Shown here in pieces: positions 55,770-64,000 of a stretch of DNA of 64,000 nt. The DNA is taken from NCBI RefSeq assembly GCF_964340395.1, contig NC_135551.1, positions 20,296,003-20,360,002 of the forward strand, read 5' to 3'. The notes under the pieces were generated by a model, which worked only from the letters and a program-made list of their open reading frames with translations, was not told the origin of the DNA and searched no databases. The position numbers were made by a program, and so were the translations under genes. The stretch comes from Glandiceps talaboti (taxonomy: Eukaryota > Hemichordata > Enteropneusta > Spengelidae). How positions within the stretch are numbered: position 1 is the first letter of the stretch; each line of letters opens with the position of its first letter.

Positions 55770-55910
55770 TTGGCCGGGGGGGGGGGGAGGAGGAGGAGAG
55801 GATTTAGGGTATGTCTGAGCTGTAAAATGTGACCCTCCTCCTACTCCTTTTTCTAAAATGTGACCTCCCCCCCATCCCAAGTTCTAAAATGTGACCCTCC
55901 CCACATCTCA
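55770..55910. repeat. Imperfect tandem TCTAAAATGTGACC repeat
   Basis: Three copies of TAAAATGTGACCTCC-type units about 35-40 bp apart follow a poly-G/GGA tract. They resemble the TCTAAAATGGGG repeat at 54.2 kb but are not identical. Confidence 0.5.
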
Positions 55911-57879
55911 AAATGACAAATTCACTGATAGATGGATGGAAATAATGTGGACAGATTGAAAGGACAGTAGCTGTAACTGTTGATGATTTTTCAGTATGTT
56001 TTGTTCTGTGTATCAACTACAGTTTTTAGTTTCTTGTTCTACTCCATAACGCACTTTGAAACACTCCTCCAATTTCTAACTATTTTTCGGTCAACTTAAC
56101 AACCAGTTTGTGCAATATCCAATGCATACATGTAATGTTGCAGTTAAAAAAAGAATTTCATACAAATTTTTACAGTTTTGATCCTGTTGGGTTGTATTAC
56201 AAAGTTAGGACACTAAAGCGTTATTAAACTTAGTATGCAAATATTCTGGCCAGAAAATGATACAGTATGGTATGATTGATTGTAATCCATTATAAGAACA
56301 CATGCTTTTTATGCAGCTTTCAGTAATTGGCTTAGGCAGTGTCATGTGGTATGGAGTAGTGACCGGTAGTTACTTCAATTTGCATACATAGGGCAATATT
56401 AGTTTTCTATTTTCCCTAGGGCACTATTACAGTAGTGAGAATTTGGTGTGCTATAAAACACTTATTACCTGGCCCTATTCGGGCACTATTATATGTCATA
56501 TTACCCCTTGTACTATTATGCAGCAACAATTTCCCTCTGATTTTAGCCTCGAGATATAGTTCCTACATTACAACTCACGGGGTAATAGCCCAAAACTAGT
56601 GTCCTCATGGCCAGGCAATGTGTATAATATTAAACACTATACTGAAGCGATGAGTTATTGTTGCGCATTCTATACTAGGAGTTATCTTCTGTTCCATCCA
56701 TTGCAGGAAGACATAAACCACTGAATATAAATCTATACATGTAGTATTAACCCTTGCTTAAGCCAAGTTTCAAAATTAACTATTTTCTTGTGCATTTGTA
56801 AAACTATTTTGTTAGCCATTGTCTTGAATATCATAACTGCCCTTTGACCCCCACCACCCACATCTACCATATCTGTATAAGGGAGTCGTCAGTATTAAAA
56901 GAGGGAGGACCAGGAGGAATCAGGTCCGGGCTTTTGTGGAAAACATGACCCTCTCCCAATTCCGTCGTGCTATAAGGCGACCCTTCCTAATTTGCCTTTC
57001 TATAAAACATTTTTTATCTCAATTACGACTGTCACGATACACATTCTCGGTCATGGTTTCATCTGCTCAAATAACGCAATCTGATAAGGACTATTAATAT
57101 GTATTGAACAGGTATTTTACTAGGTAAACATCGTATAGAGACTTCAATTACCAGACATCCGCATGAAAAGCGTGTACAGACGATTTAGTATGAGGGTGCC
57201 GCTTTGCTGACATGTCTCCAAATATGCATTCCCGAGGTACTCATAATCTTTGTAGATATATCTGGTTAACGTAAGCTTACATTTTGTAGATTTTAAAGAA
57301 ATGAAATAACAGCACGATTTACTTTAGCCATAATCCGGTGTCAGAGTAACATTTGATGAGTTCCGTGTAATTTTATAATAACCATAACGTTTCTTTTTCA
57401 GGAGTATTAGCTTGCACTGCGATAGAATCTATAACCTGGAAGCTAAACTCAAGAACACTTTAATACACGCTTAATCTCCACATTTAAATATCTCTTACAT
57501 GAATCCGCACACATAGCCTTTGGTCAGAAGTTACCTCAGTTACCGTTTGAATAATTCATGTGTTTAAATTTCGTGCTGTAAATGAATAGAGCATGTATTA
57601 TCGTTGATTAAATTAGTTTCCTGATAAACCACTGGTCTCATGTGCAGAGCTTATCTACAGATGTGACCCGAGGTTATACATAACCGTCAATTAATTAAAT
57701 TATGATTTATTGGACATTTAGTCATGAGTACAAAAAAGAAATTTATGTTGTCGTGGATTCTAGTATTATACACGTTTTTCCAAACAGTCACACTACTCGC
57801 TATGTTACTGTTACAAGAAATCGTTTGAACGTTTTTTGAAAATGTTCTGTTAGCTATATAATTGACTTACTTGTAATAT

Positions 57880-58160
57880 CGTCCACCCTGAACAGTATAA
57901 ATGACCTATTGGTAAAATGCATTGGCGCAGCCTTACATATATAGAGTAAAATATAAAATCTGCTCAAATTGATCTTTAGGTTCACATCCCCAAGTCAGCG
58001 TCCCAATGGCATCATGATTTCAAAATGTTGCTGTACTACTTCTGGATATACAATCGACACCTATTTAACACGTACAATGCTTAATTATTGGTATTTTAAC
58101 ATTGTTACAGAATGTTTTATTAGTTGTCTGATCAAAACCATAAAGCTTTAACAACTTCCG
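57880..58160 (+). repeat. Dispersed repeat, TGTACTACTTCTGGATA family (copy 3)
   Basis: Contains TGCTGTACTACTTCTGGATA, AACACGTACAATGCTTAATT, ATTGGTATTTTAACA and TTAGTTGTCTGATCAAAA, aligned with 25240-25500. Confidence 0.75.
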
Positions 58161-58456
58161 TCGAGTTTATGATAGCTTTTGTCATTTAGTGGATATAGTC
58201 ATAACCACTTTGACATTTACAACTTGATTTTCATTTGTAATTTATCAAATAAAACTTTTATAAATGTGAATGTAGCCATGCAATATTCTATATGGATTAA
58301 ATTCTATACCATGTCAAGAGATTCCACTCCATTCATTTATGTCAAGTGTATCGAGAGGTTGTGTACTTAATGATGTGTACTGGTAATGTAAAGAATAAAA
58401 GTTAATAAAGGTAATAATAAAGGCACAGATCTTCATCCATTTAATCATGAATAAGG

Positions 58457-58460
<4 letters not shown>

Positions 58461-58544
<84 letters not shown>
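58461..58544. repeat. (TA)n microsatellite left of the ribozyme
   Basis: Perfect TA tract. Confidence 0.97.
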
Positions 58545-58551
<7 letters not shown>

Positions 58552-58567
58552 TATACGTACATCAACA

Positions 58568-58609
58568 TCTCCTGACGAGTGATTTACTCACGAAACAGGC
58601 TTGTAGAGA
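58568..58609 (+). ncRNA. Type I hammerhead ribozyme (minimal, retroelement type)
   Basis: All core elements occur in order on the plus strand. Stem I 3' strand TCTC (58568-58571) is followed by CTGACGA (58572-58578). Stem II GTGA/TCAC (58579-58582 with 58588-58591) has a five-base loop. Then come GAA (58592-58594) and a 3-bp stem III ACA/TGT (58595-58597 with 58602-58604) with loop GGCT. The cleavage base A is 58605, and stem I 5' strand GAGA (58606-58609) pairs with TCTC. Every required pair is Watson-Crick. The very short stem III is the form described for hammerheads of Penelope-like elements. Predicted self-cleavage is after 58605. The flanks are TA microsatellites and no retroelement coding sequence is seen nearby. 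Confidence 0.8.
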
Positions 58610-58640
58610 CGAAAAACCCGACTTGATTTTCTTCTACCCT

Positions 58641-58862
<222 letters not shown>

Positions 58863-59350
58863 TGCAAAGACATGTAGATGGATGGATAGACGAACGGGCA
58901 GTAATCATCAAACAAGGATGGAGGAATCCATGCATATCTGATTAATTTGTCTGATTTTCAAATTGAATTACATGTAGCAGGACCCTCATTTCTCTGCACA
59001 GAGCTCTGCAACACTAAAGAGGGGAATATTCGTAGAGCATAATATTTGTAAGATGTGATAAATCATACCACTACAAGTACATTATGCTATTTGGTGCATA
59101 TTCACCAATTCAACTCAACTGTGGAAAGTCTGGAAAAAAGGCAGACACACAGACATGCAGTGTATGTTTCGCATCGTAAATCATTATGTTCATGTCTCTT
59201 GTAGAATGGATATTGTCTGTATTCAGCTATTCCATACCAATCAGATTTATGTCTATCAAATGGAACACGCCCATCTCCCCCTTTCTAAATTCCCGGGTTT
59301 ACTTTCATATCATACAGGTTCTTCGACCGAGCTCTTGTAAAGTGATAACG

Positions 59351-62300
59351 ATGGATGAAAACAGCATTTTGGATGGACTGTGTTGTCAAACTTGGGAACC
59401 CTTGCTTGAATCTCAAACGATCAACTACAGGAAATTACGTGAACTGTTGTTGCAGTATATATACCTTAACTCGACAGATGATCATAGAGTAGATTCGCCT
59501 GATGATAACTATAGAATATATTCGCCGGATGATCTCAAACTACCACAAACGGCTCAAATTGTTCTCACTTTCAGCTTCATTGTCAATATAATATTGTCAT
59601 CTCTTGGCAATGTTTTGCTTATCCTTGTTCTTACCTGCGCCGCACAGATGTGGACTGACTTGACAACCTATCTCGTTAACTTAGCAATTGCTGATCTGAC
59701 AATGGCCATATTTTGCATGCCTTTCACATTTCCAACAATTATCTATGGTCGGTGGATATTTGGAAAAGTGATGTGTCCTACTGTGGTGTTTCTGCAACAG
59801 GTATGACTAAACGTTTTTTACTTTGATACATATAAAACCAAAAAACTTTGTGAAGGTTAAAGTAAAAAAAAATATTATTTACAATTTGATTTGGAATTTT
59901 GAAATGGGTACATTGTCGGTCAAACCTTGTCTGGACATTTTTCTATGTTATTTTTATTTCATATCGAAAATGACTTAAGTTATGCCACATAGTAACTCTC
60001 CACTGTTAACCAGCATACATTACAGGGAATCACGAACATTCTGACACTAGTAAGAGAAGTGCAGCCATGTACCAGACCTGTGCCTCAGAGCACAGGGGCA
60101 CGTATTATTGCTTACATTGCCGTTTTCTTAAGAAAATACCGTATGAATCCTGCTGCTACAAATGTATCAATCTCTACTAGTAAACAACTCTAAAGGGCGG
60201 ACATCCTATTTTGTTAACCTTTCAAATATGAACAAAACAGGTACATTTGCTCAACAAAAACATAACTGCATGAAGAATATATGACAAATAAAGCTATACT
60301 GGGGGCAACAAATGCTTTTGTAATGAGAAAAATTGACCTTTTACAATAAGCGAGCGCTGTATAAAATCCTCTATATGTCAAAGGCAAGTCATGTGATGTA
60401 CCCGTCAAATATTCACTGCTGATTGGCTGAGAAAGAGGCGTTGGCTAATGACGTCAGACGACCGCTGCATTTCAAAATCAGAAGCACCTCCCATCACTAA
60501 ACCCGGAATCATGGAGCGCAAAAAGTTCTCGACAGCTTCCTGGTGAGTCTACTTGTATGATTTCCAATACAACTGCATTTTTATTGTGTCAAACTGTCAA
60601 TCTATGTATGCTGGATTGATTTCACTTTTGGTGGCCCATGAAGCAGTGATTGTTTCCAGGAGCTTTCTTTACATAGGCTTAGTTTCGAACAGCCAATCGG
60701 CAACGAGCTGATTAATCAAAATAGCAAGAGGTACAGAGGAGTTTATACAGGAACGTAATATTGGAATCATGCAGTCCTTTTGTAGATCCGCATTGCTCAC
60801 ACAACTGTTACATGATTGTGAGAGACACCTTTGTTAGAGCAGTGCTCACATATAGCTGGTACATGGCTGTGAAAAATATCATTTTACAGTATTGCTTACA
60901 TATACATAATTTATACATGACTATGGGAATAAGCTCTTGTATATGGATGTTATAAACACCTATATTGCATTGCTATTTGTCACATCCATATTACATATAT
61001 TAGCATACCAGTTACACACTTGTCAAATCTAGGTATGTCAAATCTAGGTAATCACAGCTATATCTGCTGCCAGAGCTGTTACAGTGATATTTTACATATA
61101 GCTGGTATAACCACTATGGCTCCATAGGGCTGGCACAGCTTTATGCAATACTCTGTAATTATCGCCTGTCTGATAACGACGAATGATGACGAATGAAATG
61201 TAGTTATATGAACCGCATTTATAAAGTACATCTTGTAGGTATTAATGTTAAATTTGGAAATGAAGAGTTTTCATGACAGTAAGAGTAAAGATATATCCTA
61301 TTATGACACCATTTTGAAACACAATCATTGAGTACCTTGTAATATAAGACCTGTTTGTTAGCTGAGCGTAATATATTGATAATACATGTATTTCAATAGC
61401 ATACAATACATTCTTTGCATACCGAATATAAGTGGTAATCGACTTATTTTTATGAAGTAGACAATGTAATCACCCTGTATACGTAATAGCAGGGTACGTT
61501 TCTCAGAACTATTACGCTTTGCCCTAGACGTTATCTTGATAACGTTCCTGTGCACATAAAATTAACATAGCTGTGTTTTAGAAATACAAACCCGAGACAC
61601 ACAGCACCTGTCACCAGTTCCCTAGGTCTCCAAGAGATGACACCATTTTGAAACACAATCATTGAGTACCTTGTAATATAAGACCTGTTTGTTAGCTGAG
61701 CGTAGTTGCTGGAGAATATAATTTTGTGTACGAATTTTGATATTGTGCAAGCTGTTAATAAATACTGGGCTCTTGTAAAGATTGCGATATTTAATATATT
61801 TCTTGTAAAAATTCTAACAAGTTACGTCGTTGTTTTTTTTCGCAGGTGTCTGTGTGTGTCAGTGTTTACACTTTAACAGCAATCGGTATAGATAGATACT
61901 ACGCTATTCTATATCCAGTGAAAAAACGAATGACCAGGAACCGTACCAAACTCGTAATCAGTATAATTTGGTTTGTATCCCTCGCCCTCTCTATTGTACA
62001 ACTTGTGTCAGTGAGAGCTATTTCATATGACTTAAATCACGATTATGTTGGAGAAAAAGCTACTGTGACCTTCTGTGCTGAATGGTTTGACAGAAACTCT
62101 GCCGGGGGATATGAAGTGTTCATTTTCATTATCACCTACGTTATCCCACTGAGTTTTCTGTCGTACACATATGTGCATATCGGTAGACGATTATGGGGGA
62201 GGAAGCTACCAGGCAATACGGACCATAATAGAGATTTAGTGCATATGAAGTCAAAGAGAAAGGTATTTCTACTGCTATTCACAAAAACTGTATTTAATAT

Positions 62301-63436
62301 ACTCAATATATGATCAATGTTGCTATATGACATATATTGAGACGTAGATGCATATGTTTAATTTGGAATTTTCTGTTCATTGTTCTATTAAACATATTAA
62401 ATATTAATCCTATATATACAAGACAAAACAACATTATTCGGTTCAATGGCTACAGTTGTAATTCCTCCTTGAGTAGACAGGTCTTCAGCTTCCTCTCAAA
62501 TTTGACACTGTCGAAAGAGAGCGAATTACAAAGTTATGAAGCGCCGGTTCACAATATTCCTTATAACTGTTTACCCACTAACAAATTTTGGATAAGTAGT
62601 CTTTTCTTAGGTTAGGCTTTATGCTTATGATAAACTTAAGAAGACAGACAGATCTAGATCTGAGGTTGCTAGAAAATCGCATACAAACTAATATACACGT
62701 ATAAAGATTCACGTAGTTCATTAATGTTCATAATGATCATATTATATCCAGCTAATAAAACCAAACAAAGACTTCTGCCAATATTATTAGCACAGAAAGC
62801 TGTTCTTAATTTGAAATTACCATCAACAACTATGCTGACTCTAATTGGCTCTCATATGTAAACCATGATGAAATCGCGTGCAACATAATTTAACTATTAG
62901 ATAAGTGTTGCGAGGTGACCTGGATTCGAACTTTAAATGGGCGTTAACGATCAAGCAAATGGCAAAATAGCAAAACATACGAATGCCTATGCATGTCCTA
63001 GATAACAATATCTCTCCCTGTGGTATAGCAGGGACTTTTAATCGCAGAACAAGGGAAAAGATTTCGACATTGTTTTGAACATAGCACAAGGGTGGTTAGA
63101 ACAAGTAAAGGGTCTGTATATATAATCATTCTGATGTTTTATATGAGAGCAGGAGCTCTGGAAAGTTATTCTCGATGATTTCATTGATATTCACATTTTG
63201 ATGATGTCATCTATTACTAGACTATCAAGATGATGGTTATCATAGTGCTGATGTTCGCTCTATGCTGGCTGCCTCTACACGTCACCATATTACTCATACG
63301 TTTCGAACCAGATTTGTACCAAGTCCTGGCAACCCAGAACATGATGAGAATGCTACAGGGCTGTTTTCTTTCACTTGCTTGTGCCAACAGCTTTGTAAAC
63401 CCGATTGTGTACGGGTTTGTCAATGAAAACTTCATG
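59351..63436 (+). CDS. Rhodopsin-like peptide GPCR, C-terminus outside the window
   Basis: Plasma-membrane receptor, probably for a neuropeptide. Three coding exons, 59351-59800, 61846-62262 and 63221-63436, are in phase 0 with GT-AG borders and give 361 aa up to a donor after NENFM. The cytoplasmic tail must come from a later exon. Landmarks: N-glycosylation site NST at 40-42; TM1 GN (86-87); TM2 LAIADL; Cys142 and Cys227 as the usual disulfide; TM3 DRY (166-168) in AIGIDRYYAILYPVKKR; TM6 FALCWLPLH; TM7 NPIVY (349-353). KRKTIKMM before TM6 and the general pattern recall tachykinin, GPR83, NPY and NPFF receptors (beta group), but I cannot choose among them. The start chosen is AACGATGG at 59351; upstream Met codons in the same frame lie before a plausible acceptor (CATACAG at 59317). 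Confidence 0.9.
60410..60542 (+). promoter_or_regulatory. Promoter-like block with short orphan first exon
   Basis: GATTGGCTG (inverted CCAAT box, about 60419-60429) is followed by TGACGTCA (a full CRE palindrome near 60450), then ATGGAGCGCAAAAAG (from 60511) and a donor TG|GTGAGT at 60542. The coding piece would be MERKKFSTASW. It lies in GPCR intron 1, but spliced to GPCR exon 2 it would be out of frame, so it is not an alternative start for the receptor. Confidence 0.35.
61303..61370. repeat. 68-bp direct repeat, copy A
   Basis: ATGACACCATTTTGAAACAC to TTAGCTGAGCGTA; identical by eye to 61637-61704. Confidence 0.95.
61637..61704. repeat. 68-bp direct repeat, copy B
   Basis: Second identical copy, 334 bp downstream of copy A, also in GPCR intron 1. 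Confidence 0.95.
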
Positions 63437-64000
63437 GTATGTAATAAGATAATTATTCTAATTACGTTTGAGCAATTATTATTGATGAATAATTAATGTA
63501 ATTAATGACCACTTTCAATTAATGACGTAGACACGTAATATCGTGACGTAAAATTACTTGGGTATGAATCCCATATTATATGATGAAATGCGTTCATCTT
63601 GGTTTGTGTGTTAGCTGGCGCCAAACTAGTGTTTCAAATGAGGGTTCTTACCAGCAAAACATTCAGAAAAAAACAAGGAAAATGTTTGAATGCAAATATG
63701 AATATCTTTATCTTGTTTGCTGTAAGCTTACTCTCGACGTCTATATAACGCACCATTAATGTAACGATAATAATGTTTGATGATCGCTGTCATTACTCTT
63801 CTGTTCGTAGTGGGTGGATTTTTGTGTGTGTCGAGTTTCAGTTTCTGACATGTTGCTACAATAACGTATGCCTAACGAGGCATTTTTAAAGCCCCTTTAA
63901 CAACAAGAAAGACTCGCGAATTCCAGTTTGCAAAAATACGATGGCTTAAAGTCAGAATTTGAAAGGTGGCGACGAGGCTTCTCTGTATGTTGTTAAGGAA
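63437..64000. other. GPCR intron 3 or downstream sequence
   Basis: Follows the donor after NENFM. No exon encoding a receptor tail could be identified before the window ends. Confidence 0.5.

Noticed and set aside
59186-59350. Upstream Met codons as the GPCR start
   Set aside because: A plausible acceptor at 59317 cuts the frame, and the Met at 59351 has a better context and normal N-terminal length. Not fully excluded.
60511-60542. Alternative first coding exon for the GPCR
   Set aside because: It ends in phase 2, while GPCR exon 2 is read in phase 0, so the receptor frame would be lost.

Overview
The window is animal (metazoan) nuclear DNA: AT-rich, gene-sparse, with short exons joined by GT-AG introns of roughly 0.3-5 kb and dense microsatellites and short inverted-repeat elements. 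The protein content (CFAP298, CHAF1B, a Roc-COR-Death protein, a peptide GPCR), the animal-type retroelements and the absence of vertebrate repeats suggest a marine invertebrate, most likely a deuterostome such as a lancelet or hemichordate. The species cannot be fixed from the sequence alone.

Layout. (1) 1-370: 3' coding end of an unrecognised upstream gene on +. (2) 371-7160: no gene seen; a higher-order tandem repeat at 1.0-1.45 kb and a decayed inverted-repeat element near 3 kb. (3) 7161-15217, minus: complete CFAP298 (dynein-arm assembly factor), 7 coding exons giving 290 aa plus a non-coding first exon. (4) 15896-27771, plus: a complete 7-exon, 264-aa gene of unrecognised family, head-to-head with CFAP298 across a ~0.7 kb promoter region holding two RFX X-box-like sites. 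(5) 29173-38683, minus: complete CHAF1B (CAF-1 p60), 13 coding exons giving 640 aa, convergent with the previous gene, with E2F-, NRF1- and octamer-like sites upstream. Its first intron contains a Penelope-like GIY-YIG fragment. (6) 40519-45107, minus: a 3-exon, 1036-aa Roc-COR-Death protein in which about 9-10 transmembrane segments are inserted inside the GTPase domain. This is the most unusual gene here. (7) 45.1-59.3 kb: 14 kb without a convincing gene, containing repeats, a cluster of three RFX X-boxes (53.5-53.8 kb) and a near-ideal hammerhead ribozyme (58.57-58.61 kb). (8) 59351-63436, plus: first three coding exons of a rhodopsin-like peptide receptor, running off the right edge.

The genes do not form one pathway, but two themes recur. 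Motile cilia are represented by CFAP298, its divergent neighbour with X-boxes, and a second X-box cluster. Several families of short non-autonomous transposons fill the introns, with pairs of copies that can be aligned within the window. CFAP298 and CHAF1B also share a chromosome band region in human (21q22), so the linkage may be ancient.

All exon boundaries were read by eye from splice consensus, reading frame and remembered family sequences. No alignment was run.
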